Positions 31,601 to 38,910 of a stretch of DNA of 64,000 nt are shown piece after piece. Where the stretch lies: positions 15,037,808-15,101,807 of the forward strand of contig OX453280.1 in the NCBI GenBank assembly GCA_949710005.1, in the 5' to 3' direction. Each line of letters opens with the position of its first letter. The stretch's first letter is position 1. Source of the DNA: Ricordea florida. Taxonomy: Eukaryota; Cnidaria; Anthozoa; Corallimorpharia; Ricordeidae. A program made the position numbers and the translations under genes. The notes under the pieces are model-generated. The model was given only the letters and a program-made list of their open reading frames with translations. It did no database searches and was not told where the DNA came from.

Positions 31601-32519
31601 TCAAGGCAAGGATTACCTCGTCACCACTGACTATTTCTCAAACTTCTTTGAAGTAGACAGGCTCACCAGCAAAACATCCAAGGAAATCATAACCAAACTG
31701 AAAAGTCATATGGCCAGGCACGGAATCCCAGACCGCTTGATTAGCGACAATGGCCCACAGTTTAGCTCTGGAGAGTTCCAGAGATTTGCAAAGCAATACG
31801 AATTTGAACATGTCACTAGTTCTCCAGGATACCCCCTGTCAAACGGTAAATCCGAAAACGCAGTCAAGACAGTGGAACGTATCATGCGCAAAGCTCTAGA
31901 GTCTGGATCAGACCCCTATCTTGGTTTTCTTGACTTCAGAAATACGCCGACAGAGGGGATGAGCACTTCTCCTGCCCAGAGGCTGTTCGGGCGTCGAACA
32001 AAAACCTTACTTCCCACATCAAGCAGACTCCTCAAGCCAAGGGATGCGGACTTCACAGCTCAGCTACTGCAGAATAGAAAGGAAAAGCAGGCTTACTACT
32101 ATAATAGAAATGTGAAGGAACTCAAGCCACTAAGAAGAGGGGACTCTGTACGCATCAAGCCAGCTCCGCATACAGAAAGGTGGATCAAGGCGAGAGTCGA
32201 TGCACAGGCTGGGGTACGATCCTCCAAGGTGTCAACTGAGGATGGAAGGACATTTCGACGAAATCGACGCCATTTGCGTTTGACATCCGAGCCCCAAGAG
32301 CCTACAGATGAGCTACCTAGCCCCCTGATACCTAATACTACTGAGACACACAGTTCAGAGCTTAATGAAGAACCAAGTACTCCAGTAACAGCAAATGAGC
32401 TAGTAGGTACTCCAGTACCTGCAGAGGATCGAGGAGATACTCAGTTCGCAGCAACAGAACTAGAAAGAACTGCAGCGCCAGCATCTGAGACAGTTAGTCG
32501 ATCCTCACCCTTTACATGA
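28623..32519 (+). CDS. Gypsy-1 Gag-Pol polyprotein (main open part)
   Basis: About 1,300 codons without a stop. Residue numbers are from the in-frame GTG at 28,635. In order: C-terminal Gag; a zinc knuckle (CSSCGKQNHFAVAC, about 177); aspartic protease with DSGA (about 241); reverse transcriptase with VLDAKNGFWHVPL (about 470) and catalytic ADD (IADDILVFG, about 535); RNase H (CDASMNGLGACL, about 690; TDHKPL); integrase with an HHCC finger (HGSH...CSVC, about 920) and DDE residues in SDLFEF, SDNGPQF and SENAVK. It makes the element's capsid and copies and inserts it. There is no own start codon, because the natural N-terminus lies across the transposon insertion. Ser/Thr/Glu-rich tail. Confidence 0.92.
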   Translation, partial: DALDVYEGLDFENETQKRDVEIVLKWFEQYCIGETNEIYERYCFNKRDQELNESVDAYLTVLRTLAKTCNFGTLENSLIRDRIVIGIRDNQTRKKLRQVSNLTLKTCIDICRSHETSNHQIKAMGQEEIHYTESKRGASSRPGDKHIRCKFCTRTHPRNKFDCQAWGKSCSSCGKQNHFAVACQAKRRKPARKLVHQLELDTESDEYVACIDVKEDICAIDDERKGAGKLFATMVLNDHEVCFQLDSGATVNILPEEIFRKVYGKESPPALANAGVTLVMYNKTEETPLGKTRVRVINPKNGRRYSIDFMVVKGNCKPLLGSRASQQMHLISVCKENILTVEVSVTKDEAESTLTKDSVVKEFSDVFHGEGNLEGTLHLEIDPSVPPVQLPTRKEPLAVKEKFREELRRLEKLNIIAAVNVPTKWISATVVTLKKNGKVRLCIDPKPLNQALRRNHYPMPIIEDILPELSKARCFSVLDAKNGFWHVPLDEASSYVTTFGTSWGRYRWLKMPFGISPAPEEFQRRLDEALAGLEGCKAIADDILVFGCGESDKQAIADHDRKLRSLLVRCREKNIKLNSGKLQLRLKEVSYMGHVLSADGLKPDPGKVKAVTDMPTPSDKQSVLRLLGMTNYLQRFAPNLSEVTSPLRDLTKNSTEFVWDEQVHGVALEETKRILTEAPVLKFFDPKVLPVLQCDASMNGLGACLMQDGHPIAYASRSLTSTETNYAQIEKELLSIVFGMEKFETYLYGRKVIIETDHKPLESIFKKSLVNAPKRLQRMLLRLQRYDFEVGYKKGTKMYLADTLSRAYLPQFGSGQRNEEDIFSLRDIRSPTEIEAEHVDMLHFLPVKEETLSKIQMLTHDDGELNLLAEMIKAGWPESKEEVPLDVRAYFPFREELTVQNGVLFKGGRVILLLGMRDEICSKLHGSHLGVQACLRRAREAFYWPGMTKAIEGMISKCSVCNTFSRQQQKEPMATHPIPSRPWEFIASDLFEFQGKDYLVTTDYFSNFFEVDRLTSKTSKEIITKLKSHMARHGIPDRLISDNGPQFSSGEFQRFAKQYEFEHVTSSPGYPLSNGKSENAVKTVERIMRKALESGSDPYLGFLDFRNTPTEGMSTSPAQRLFGRRTKTLLPTSSRLLKPRDADFTAQLLQNRKEKQAYYYNRNVKELKPLRRGDSVRIKPAPHTERWIKARVDAQAGVRSSKVSTEDGRTFRRNRRHLRLTSEPQEPTDELPSPLIPNTTETHSSELNEEPSTPVTANELVGTPVPAEDRGDTQFAATELERTAAPASETVSRSSPFT

Positions 32520-32719
32520 GTCGCGTGTGGTGAAGTACAGTTCACGTGGGAGGCCAATTCGCAGACCAGACTATTTAAAGGATTATGTTTGCTAAGAGAC
32601 ATTGAACCATAGTTGTTGAATGTCGCCAATTCCTTACATTATTCATTTCAGTTTTTTTTTCTGTTTCTGTTCTTTTGTTTTCGTTTGTTTCGTTTCTGTT
32701 GTTTTTAAAAGACGGAGGA

Positions 32720-32890
32720 TGTGACGATACTTACTGGTCACAAGGTCCTGGGACCTATAGTTAGTGGTCACAAGGTCCTTGGACCAACACGTCATGTAAC
32801 TTGTAATGGGTTTTGTATAAATAGACGGTTGCAACATTTTGGCGCCAATAATAAAGAGTTATCTTGGACTTGTAGCCTGTGAACGTTACA
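32720..32890 (+). repeat. 3' LTR of Gypsy-1
   Basis: Same 171 bp as the 5' LTR with one visible difference (CCTTGG for CCTGGG at about 32,779). The polypurine tract lies directly upstream at 32,707-32,719. Confidence 0.9.
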
Positions 32891-32944
32891 GATACCATCC
32901 TTGCCCTGCTGAGGCGGTAGTTGAAATAGTGCTGTTCAGCACTC
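32891..32944 (-). pseudogene. Harbinger transposase fragment between Gypsy-1 and Polinton 2
   Basis: Minus strand reads LSAEQHYFNYRLSRARMV, the conserved Harbinger block just N-terminal to AF..LK.R on the other side of Gypsy-1. The frame differs by one base. The transposase N-terminus must lie beyond Polinton 2 and is not seen in the window. Confidence 0.75.
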
Positions 32945-32950
32945 AAAACA

Positions 32951-33150
32951 AGTAGTAGGGATTGGCGGATTCTGGGCCAATGGGTGTGGTCACTTGAATT
33001 TTTTGCCTCAAAAATCCTTTTATGCGAATTAGTGTGTAAAAGTTGTATCTTGTGGGGGGTGGGGTGAGTAATATTTTTTGCTAAGGTGGCTGGTTGGTAT
33101 CAAAAATTGAAAGTTGGTTTTGGGTGAGGTAGGGATTGGTATATCTTAGA
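32951..33150 (+). repeat. Left terminal inverted repeat of Polinton 2
   Basis: Starts AGTAGTAGGGATTGGCGGAT and shares ordered motifs with the terminus at 1832-2084 (see there). The preceding six bases are AAAACA. Confidence 0.7.
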
Positions 33151-33151
33151 G

Positions 33152-33874
33152 ATGGTTAAAAAGAAGTGTATGCATGGTAAAACTAAATACTATTGCAAGG
33201 ATTGCCCAGGCGCTGGAATTTGTGAGCATGGTAAGGTTAAGTATACTTGTAAGGAGTGTAAAGGTGCTGGTATATGTGAGCATAATAGGCAAAAAAATAC
33301 TTGTAAAAAGTGTAAAGGTGCTGGAATTTGTGAGCATGGTAAGGTTAAGTGTAGATGTAAGGAGTGTAAAGGTGCTGGTATTTGCCTACATGGTAAGGTT
33401 AAGTATACTTGTAAGCAGTGTAAAGGCTCTGCTATTTGCTTACATGGTAAGGTTAAGTATACTTGTAAGGAGTGTAAAGGTGCTTCTATTTCTAAGAATG
33501 GCAAGGTTAAAAAAATACCTAATGAGAGTTTAGAGCTTGGTTTATGTAAAGATGTTAGTAAGCGGGGTCATAAGGGTTACTTAATTTGTGAACATGGTAG
33601 GTCTTTATATACTAGATGTTACATGTGTACGGGTGATTACGTTTGCAAACATCAATGTATTATGAAGAATTGTAAATATTGTAATGGTAATAGTAGGTCT
33701 GAATACTCTTGTATAAAATGTGATTGCAATATGTGTGAACATGGAACACCTGAAAGTGATGATGTGTGTGAAGAGTGTGATCGTATTTTATGTGGTCATA
33801 ACAGGTTGAAACATCTATGTGAAATATGTAGTAATAAATTTGTTAAGGATAGATGTAAACTTTGTGTAATATAG
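33152..33874 (+). CDS. Cys/His-repeat protein (240 aa)
   Basis: ATG at 33,152, right after the TIR. Residues about 5-118 are tandem 18-residue units of the form GICEHGKVKYTCKECKGA (CxHx6CxxC), six to seven copies, followed by more divergent Cys/His units (CEHGTPESDDVCEECD, CGHNRLKHLCEIC). This is a small zinc-binding repeat; from memory similar repeats occur in proteins of large algal and amoebal DNA viruses (EsV-1-7-like). The gene opposes all neighbouring Polinton genes. A related repeat is fused to a SAP-like domain at 57,911-58,378. It could bind nucleic acid or protein partners; the role is unknown. The opposite-strand and +1 frames are shadows of the repeat. Confidence 0.75.
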   Translation: MVKKKCMHGKTKYYCKDCPGAGICEHGKVKYTCKECKGAGICEHNRQKNTCKKCKGAGICEHGKVKCRCKECKGAGICLHGKVKYTCKQCKGSAICLHGKVKYTCKECKGASISKNGKVKKIPNESLELGLCKDVSKRGHKGYLICEHGRSLYTRCYMCTGDYVCKHQCIMKNCKYCNGNSRSEYSCIKCDCNMCEHGTPESDDVCEECDRILCGHNRLKHLCEICSNKFVKDRCKLCVI

Positions 33875-33937
33875 ATTCTTGGTAGTCATATTGGAAATTC
33901 TGTAACGCGCTTCACGTTACAAAAGTTTACTAGATGC

Positions 33938-34306
33938 TTATACATAGACCACTATAACCTCCCTCTTATACTTCCTAGCCATTTTGATAGCTGATTTTGT
34001 ACCTATTGAGTAAACACATGAAGGTAAGGCCAGTACATGTGTTACACACTCCATAATGGCCCTATTACGAATTGGTCCAGCTGCTTTGCCATAATAGTCC
34101 CATTGAGGTTCAAACTTCTTGAAGGGTATCTCATTTTCAATTGCAAATTCTTCAGCCATAGTGTCAACTCCTCTTGCACCTCCAGATACGATACATTCAA
34201 TGTCTGAGAGATTCAGCTTCCATTTCTTAAGAGCCTTCCTTATTTGCTCTTTCAAGAAGTCACTGTCAAAGAAGTTCCTACTACCAACGATAGCTAGTGA
34301 TGCCAT
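33938..34306 (-). CDS. SLOG-fold protein (YspA/DUF2493-like)
   Basis: 122 residues from the ATG at 34,306. The N-terminal Rossmann-like start is MASLAIVGSRNFFD, followed by IECIVSGGARGVDTMAEEFA, the typical nucleotide-binding GS-R and SGGARG-D motifs of the DprA/YspA branch of the SLOG superfamily. It continues with KFEPQWDYYGKAAGPIRNRA. Family members bind nucleotides or ADP-ribose-type ligands and occur in phages and large viruses. Full length for the family. It is read with the upstream structural gene, 43 bases after that gene's stop. It may sense or process a nucleotide signal, but this is inference. Confidence 0.8.
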   Translation of the reverse strand: MASLAIVGSRNFFDSDFLKEQIRKALKKWKLNLSDIECIVSGGARGVDTMAEEFAIENEIPFKKFEPQWDYYGKAAGPIRNRAIMECVTHVLALPSCVYSIGTKSAIKMARKYKREVIVVYV

Positions 34307-34349
34307 GATTTACAAATGGGCATATCAATTGATTGGTTATTTCAATTTT

Positions 34350-35872
34350 TCATCTAAAAATAATCCAAGCTATAGATCCAGCTGCAATGGTTAATACCAT
34401 TAGAATATCCTCATGATTGGTAGTGGCTTTTTCTGGTGTGGATTCTTTGATTATAGGTTTAGAATCCATCTTTGGTGGTTGAGAAACTATATTTGGTGGT
34501 TTGTATCTCACAGCTGCATGTGGTAACTTAACTTTTGAAGAACCTAGGTTATGGCTTATCCCTACAGTCTTAGTCTCCAGGTTTACATCTGAGTTAACTC
34601 CAAATTTCATATCATCAGTAGCCTTCATAAGGTTGTTATTGTATCCAACCACACTTTCTGTGTTTATGATCATATTGCTGGGCATTAACCATATTCCAGG
34701 TGCAATGGCCAAATCCAGTCTTAATTTAGCTTCTTGAGTGGCCAGCTGGTATCTTTGAACTGAGCTTGAGATATCGTTTTCTATCACACTACTTTCAAAC
34801 GGAGCTAAGAATTCTTGTTGCGTTTCAATTGCTCCACCACCAGTACCTACAATCGAATTTCGTGTGTTAACTTGAGCACCCAACACACAGTAAACGAAAG
34901 CCTCAGCAGATCGATTCAATCTACCAAGTCCTGCTTTGGTGAGTCCATAACTACTAGTTGGAATGAACCAAGCATACTTGTAATCGGCAAAGTCATCATT
35001 ACGAATGAATGAGATGAGATTACCTTTTTCCTTCTTACCACCATCATCGGAGAATTTACCACCATCACCAGGCCATTGGTTTGCATCTTCATCATAATTC
35101 CTAATAATGTGAACATTCTGAAATCCCCCACCTCGTCCATGATAACCAGCTCCATAGTCCATCTGAAATCAGAATTATTAGCGATCCCGAATTCAGCGCA
35201 CAATCTTTGGTAAGCAACTTTACTGTAAGGGTTATTGTTTATGACAAATGGTTGCTCATCGGGTAATGGTACACTCAATTCGTATAGTATTCTCCTTATG
35301 GTGAAGTAGATGTGAAATTTTATGAAGCCAGCAACCACTTTGGGATAGTTCAAACTTTCGAAGGGGCTTATACCACATCCAGAGGTTGCGCACCACACTG
35401 CAAAATTACGCTGTTGAGGCCAATAGTTCATGTCAGGTGCGTTCAACCACTTTCGGCCTTGCTTACCAAACTTGAAAGTCACAACTTGGGATGTAAACAC
35501 GTTACGCATCTTAGCAGTGAATTTCTTGGTATTTGAAACGTAAATGTCCAATGAGGTTAGCATGGATGTGGTATCACTGGTAAAGTCATCAAAGTCTATG
35601 GCTGGTATTGGGTATGACTGATTTGTCATGGTCAGACTATCTGGGAATGAGCTAACTTTTTTACCATTCAAACCCAGATCAGTCCAAAGTAGTATTTTCA
35701 AATTGGGTGGAAGGCTATCAGTCCATGTCTTGCCAGTAGGGTCATCATAAGACATGACTGTTAATCCATGACGTGTCCATCTCATATACCCGCCATAACT
35801 ATCATAAACAAATGTGAACTGGCTCAAGTCAGCCTTTGGATACCTATCCTTGAAGTCATTGAATAAGCCCAT
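34350..35872 (-). pseudogene. Polinton virion-type protein with C-terminal membrane anchor, frameshifted
   Basis: Two overlapping minus-strand frames (35,872 to about 35,160, and 35,162 to 34,350) belong to one gene of about 500 codons: the first frame degenerates after NNSDFRWTM into a translation of the second frame's DNA, so a one-base frameshift lies near 35,160. The N-terminal 70 residues (MGLFNDFKDRYPKADLSQF) are repeated as a separate small gene at 35,914-36,153. The extreme C-terminus, LMVLTIAAGSIAWIIFR, is a membrane segment. A second copy of this C-terminus lies at 58,431-58,600. Its size and position fit a capsid-associated or membrane protein; I do not recognise a family with a known function. 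Confidence 0.6.
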
Positions 35873-35913
35873 CTTCTATCCAGTGTTTGGGTAGAAGGGT
35901 TCTATTGTTTAAC

Positions 35914-36153
35914 TCAATAACGGTTGTGTGAGTAATCATCCAAACCTAGATCAGCGCAAATTCTTATTTGTAAATCTAATGGAAGTTCACTAGTATCTAT
36001 TTGGCCATTGTGTTCAATGGGTGCTGATACATAATTTTTAACTTCAAAAGTGTAGTTCCATCTAATTTGGGGTGCTCCATTATGTTCTAAAATTTCGAAT
36101 TTGGCTAAATTAGCCTTTGGATACCTATCATAAAACTTCTTCAAGAAATCCAT
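35914..36153 (-). CDS. Short paralogue of the N-terminal domain of the neighbouring structural gene
   Basis: 79 residues, MDFLKKFYDRYPKANLAKFE, ending LDLQIRICADLGLDD. This aligns with the N-terminus of the 34,350-35,872 product (FKDRYPKADLSQF ... LKILLWTDLGLNG). It is either a standalone domain or what is left of a duplicated gene. It lies 41 bases upstream of its larger relative, on the same strand. Confidence 0.6.
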   Translation of the reverse strand: MDFLKKFYDRYPKANLAKFEILEHNGAPQIRWNYTFEVKNYVSAPIEHNGQIDTSELPLDLQIRICADLGLDDYSHNRY

Positions 36154-36207
36154 TATATAATGGTTCTAAGGTTTTAACTCAATAAGATACCTTTTCATAA
36201 GTTATGG

Positions 36208-36831
36208 TTATGGTCCTCCTTTGAGTTCTTTGAGTATCTCTTTTCGTACTCTTTGTCTCAACACCATAGGGTCTTCTCCATTCAAACTTTTTTGAGCTTT
36301 GCCTCTTATATCAGCCTTTAGCTTTTCAAAGTTCTTAAGCTCCTCTATTATCAATGAGAACTGATCGTCAGAGATCTTATTGTCACGAAGTGCTTTGGAA
36401 ACCAAGTCTTCAATGGTGTTTATTTTTGATTTAGCCAGTGTGATGGTATTTTGATGCTTGACAGCTTTCTTGGATAGATTCTTGGATATTTGTTGGCATG
36501 CTATGGATGCACATACAAATACACCACTTACCGCCCCCAAGGGCACAGATGCTATGATTCCCACCCCACTAAGAGATGTATCCAATCCACCAGCCGCTAA
36601 AACGCAAGATAGTATACCACAGGTTGAGCTTGCATTCATTAGTGCACCCTTGGATCGGTTATATTTTTTGAGTACTGTCTCATAGTGGCTTAATTCAGAC
36701 TTAAGCTTACTCAAAGCATCACAACATTGTTGAAGTCTGAATGATGGCCCATCAGTGGGGGTTGGAGGTGGATCTGAGTTGGGAGGTGCAGTTGCCTGTA
36801 AGTTGGGATAGATTCTGTTATACTCATCCAT
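36208..36831 (-). CDS. Polinton protein with coiled coil and hydrophobic segment (207 aa)
   Basis: The best start is the ATG at 36,831 (MDEYNRIYPNLQ); the frame is open a few codons upstream from a GTG. A Pro-rich N-terminus is followed by a helical part (CCDALSKLKSELSHYETVLK), a Gly/Ala-rich hydrophobic stretch of about 40 residues (GVGIIASVPLGAVSGVFVC) long enough to span a membrane, then a second helical, charged part. A TTTTAAA word lies 20 bases upstream. It probably acts at membranes during assembly or entry, by analogy with its neighbours only. Function unknown. Confidence 0.6.
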   Translation of the reverse strand: MDEYNRIYPNLQATAPPNSDPPPTPTDGPSFRLQQCCDALSKLKSELSHYETVLKKYNRSKGALMNASSTCGILSCVLAAGGLDTSLSGVGIIASVPLGAVSGVFVCASIACQQISKNLSKKAVKHQNTITLAKSKINTIEDLVSKALRDNKISDDQFSLIIEELKNFEKLKADIRGKAQKSLNGEDPMVLRQRVRKEILKELKGGP

Positions 36832-36863
36832 ATTTGGTACGACTATCACGTCCTTTTAAAATG

Positions 36864-37496
36864 TTATATGAACCTTAAGCTGACAGTGATGGGAGAACCC
36901 TTAAGATCCAACTTTTTCCACTCACTGTCGAGTATGCTTAAATCGAAGTGATTTATGGGACTCTTCGATTTCTGTGCCGGGATGACTGGATAATCCTGTG
37001 AGGGTATGTTGGCAAGGAGGTATGAGGGGTAGATATTTACAGGGCCTACAGATCGAGCATTATTCATATAGGATGACCGGTTATCCACTAGACTGCACGT
37101 AAGTCTCAGGGGCTCCTTGATCTGGAGATTTATGGGGTATAACTTACCGAGAGTTATGATTTCAGGTACACCAAGACCAATTTGTAGCCCTCTCGTAAGT
37201 TTAATGTTGAAGATCTTATTGGAATAGAGATAGTCAACAGTATCAGTCTCAATGATCGAGATCTTAGCCCTATCCGTATCGTTGAGAAATATCGCGTGTA
37301 TATCACGCAGAGAGTATGTACCGGGTTGGATTATTATGAGGGGGCGATTATCCTCATTTAGCAAGCCCTGGCGATCCTTGAAATTCACCAATCGTTTGGG
37401 TATCCTACAATCCAGGAGTTGTATCTCCCGAATCTTTTCCAGAGGAGGATCCAAGTACACCCTAGTTTCAGACTCGTACATGGTAACGCTCAACAT
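36864..37496 (-). CDS. Candidate penton-type minor capsid protein (210 aa)
   Basis: ATG at 37,496. The product is rich in beta-strand patterns: VYLDPPLEKIREIQLLDCRI, then IIIQPGTYSLRDIHAIFLND, and closing strands near the C-terminus (LKGSPITVSLRFI). The length, the Gly-Thr-Tyr turn after a hydrophobic strand, and the place between capsid and membrane genes match single jelly-roll minor capsid (penton) proteins of Polintons and related viruses. I cannot confirm the fold by eye. A structure prediction showing one eight-stranded jelly roll would settle it. Confidence 0.45.
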   Translation of the reverse strand: MLSVTMYESETRVYLDPPLEKIREIQLLDCRIPKRLVNFKDRQGLLNEDNRPLIIIQPGTYSLRDIHAIFLNDTDRAKISIIETDTVDYLYSNKIFNIKLTRGLQIGLGVPEIITLGKLYPINLQIKEPLRLTCSLVDNRSSYMNNARSVGPVNIYPSYLLANIPSQDYPVIPAQKSKSPINHFDLSILDSEWKKLDLKGSPITVSLRFI

Positions 37497-37505
37497 TTGG
37501 GATTA

Positions 37506-37682
37506 CTACTTGGTCTCCTTTAAATTTCTATACTCAGCCTCTGAGAGGAATTGAGTCTTGGTTATCCCACAGCTGACACATTTGCACTTCATCATGGGCC
37601 TACCCTTTGATGTTTTTGTGAAGGTTTCACTTCCAGGCATGCATTCAGTTTGTTTTCTCTCTTTGACACAATAGCTCTTCAT
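37506..37682 (-). CDS. Small zinc-ribbon protein (58 aa)
   Basis: Read from the ATG at 37,682 to the TAG at 37,506. It starts MKSYCVKERKQTEC and has KCKCVSCGITKTQF, so Cys 5, 14, 33, 35 and 38. The design matches the small DUF5679-like zinc ribbons known from large DNA viruses and Polintons, although the second Cys of the first CxxC knuckle is Glu here. The ATG overlaps a TTTAAA word. It ends 10 bases before the candidate penton gene's start. Confidence 0.6.
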   Translation of the reverse strand: MKSYCVKERKQTECMPGSETFTKTSKGRPMMKCKCVSCGITKTQFLSEAEYRNLKETK

Positions 37683-37688
37683 TTAAAT

Positions 37689-38612
37689 TCACTTATGCTT
37701 TTTCTTTAATTCCTCTATGAAGTAAAGTACAATTGCCACTATTAACAGCCAAGCGTTCTTACCCAAGAATGAAATGACCTCACCCGCAGTCTTGAATAAG
37801 AAGCTTACAATAGCACCCACCATTCCAGGCAATATTTCACCCAGCTTTTTACCAATTGTCTTTAGTCCATCACCAACTCCTTTACCCAATTTCGAGAGCC
37901 CTTTGGATAGATTGGAGACTATAACACCAATTACCACTCCAACTGCACTCATAACGGCAAAGACTGTGAATCCATATTTCTTGAATATAGCCTTCACCCG
38001 GTCTCGCAATGACATTCGTTCCTGGATTTGTTCATTCTCACCCTCTAGGTTAGCTATCTCTTGTTCCTGTTCACCAATTTGTCTCTCAAGAGTCTCTATT
38101 TGGTTTTCTTCCTCTGGGGTTTTCAGTGGCTTGTCTCGATGGAATTTTATCGTCTCCTTCAATTTACTAACTAAACCTTTTCTCTTAGTTATCTCACCAT
38201 CGTTGTCTTCCACAATTTCGTCTGCGCTTGGCCCTAGACTATTCTTTATGGTATCCGGCAATTCATCATTCACTTCATCACCTTTGAAGAACACATGAGG
38301 TACGGAATTAGATCTAAATAATTCCACAACTACTTGCTTGAATTGATTCAGACTAGCTCTAAACTTGGAGGTATCAACTTTGGGGAATCTTGCTTTGATC
38401 TTAGCCCAAGCTTCATCTTGGGCACTCTCCATATCTAACAAGGGCCTGGTTTCATCATCGCTACCAAATGATGTCTCTTCTATGTCAGGGTCAAAACGAG
38501 TGGTGGATGTAAATGTGGTTAGTGGGGTACCAGAAGTTGTAGTATCACCATCACCATCAGTACCTGGTTCATTTAGTGTAGTAGGGTCTAGCTCAGGATC
38601 AGCAGTTGCCAT
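37689..38612 (-). CDS. Polinton coiled-coil membrane protein (307 aa)
   Basis: ATG at 38,612. The acidic, Thr-rich N-terminus (about 60 residues) is followed by KIKARFPKVDTSKFRASLNQ and a long charged coiled coil (IETLERQIGEQEQEIANLEG, about 165-205). Then come a first hydrophobic helix (FAVMSAVGVVIGVIVSNL), amphipathic Gly/Lys repeats (KGLSKLGKGVGDGLKTIGKK), a second hydrophobic block (GMVGAIVSFLFK) and a C-terminal membrane helix (AWLLIVAIVLYFIEELKKK). This looks like a membrane-remodelling or penetration protein, by pattern alone. Related proteins accompany capsid genes in cnidarian Polintons, as I remember. Confidence 0.65.
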   Translation of the reverse strand: MATADPELDPTTLNEPGTDGDGDTTTSGTPLTTFTSTTRFDPDIEETSFGSDDETRPLLDMESAQDEAWAKIKARFPKVDTSKFRASLNQFKQVVVELFRSNSVPHVFFKGDEVNDELPDTIKNSLGPSADEIVEDNDGEITKRKGLVSKLKETIKFHRDKPLKTPEEENQIETLERQIGEQEQEIANLEGENEQIQERMSLRDRVKAIFKKYGFTVFAVMSAVGVVIGVIVSNLSKGLSKLGKGVGDGLKTIGKKLGEILPGMVGAIVSFLFKTAGEVISFLGKNAWLLIVAIVLYFIEELKKKHK

Positions 38613-38646
38613 ATTTGATGCTAATATGGGAACTTCTAAATTGATT

Positions 38647-38910
38647 TCAACAGTCTCGGATATTCATATCTTTGATGTTCCATATCTCATCACGGAAACC
38701 AGTCTCTGAAGTGCAGTCTGGGATCTTTTTCACCATGGCCATTGGCAAAAAACGCTGTTTGATTTCACTCTTAGCAATGCCTATGGGATCAAAGGCTCCT
38801 TTCCATTCTATAAGAGGTTTCTTACCAAGTTTGAGTTGTTTGGCTCTTAAACCTACCATACGAATATACTCACTGGGAGTAATTGTATTATCTGTCACAT
38901 GTTCTGCCAT
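38647..38910 (-). CDS. Rpb6/omega-like RNA polymerase subunit (87 aa)
   Basis: Starts at the ATG at 38,910, which overlaps the stop of the upstream gene (TAATG). The protein runs ITPSEYIRMVGLRAKQLKLG, then PLIEWKGAFDPIGIAKSEIK, QRFLPMAMVKKIPD and a tail RDEIWNIKDM. This follows the Rpb6 (archaeal RpoK, bacterial omega) core: T-x2-E-x2-R-x2-G-x-RA-x-Q, then E-x2-G-x2-DP-x2-IA-x2-E-x-K-x4-P, then PD. Length fits the conserved core without the acidic N-terminal tail of eukaryotic Rpb6. Rpb6 helps assemble and stabilise RNA polymerase. No other polymerase subunit is visible here, so it may modulate host RNA polymerase. Homology is inferred by eye. Confidence 0.68.
   Translation of the reverse strand: MAEHVTDNTITPSEYIRMVGLRAKQLKLGKKPLIEWKGAFDPIGIAKSEIKQRFLPMAMVKKIPDCTSETGFRDEIWNIKDMNIRDC

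Larger units (their letters stand above)
26823..32890 (+). mobile_element. Gypsy LTR retrotransposon 1
   Basis: Two 171-bp LTRs (26,823-26,993; 32,720-32,890) differ at one position by eye. A primer-binding-like TGGTGTCAGGAGTGG lies directly after the left LTR, and a purine tract (AAAAGACGGAGGA) directly before the right one. It is inserted in the Harbinger transposase gene. No clean target duplication was found; GATA occurs on both sides, but 14 extra bases resembling the LTR start (TGTGACGATAAGTT) precede the left LTR. Gag is split by a 1.1 kb transposon; pol is open. Confidence 0.9.

Noticed and set aside
2085-32950. A single giant element bounded by the two Polinton termini with AAAACA on both sides
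   Set aside because: The termini point the wrong way (each element extends outward), and the DNA between contains unrelated repeats and host-like sequence.
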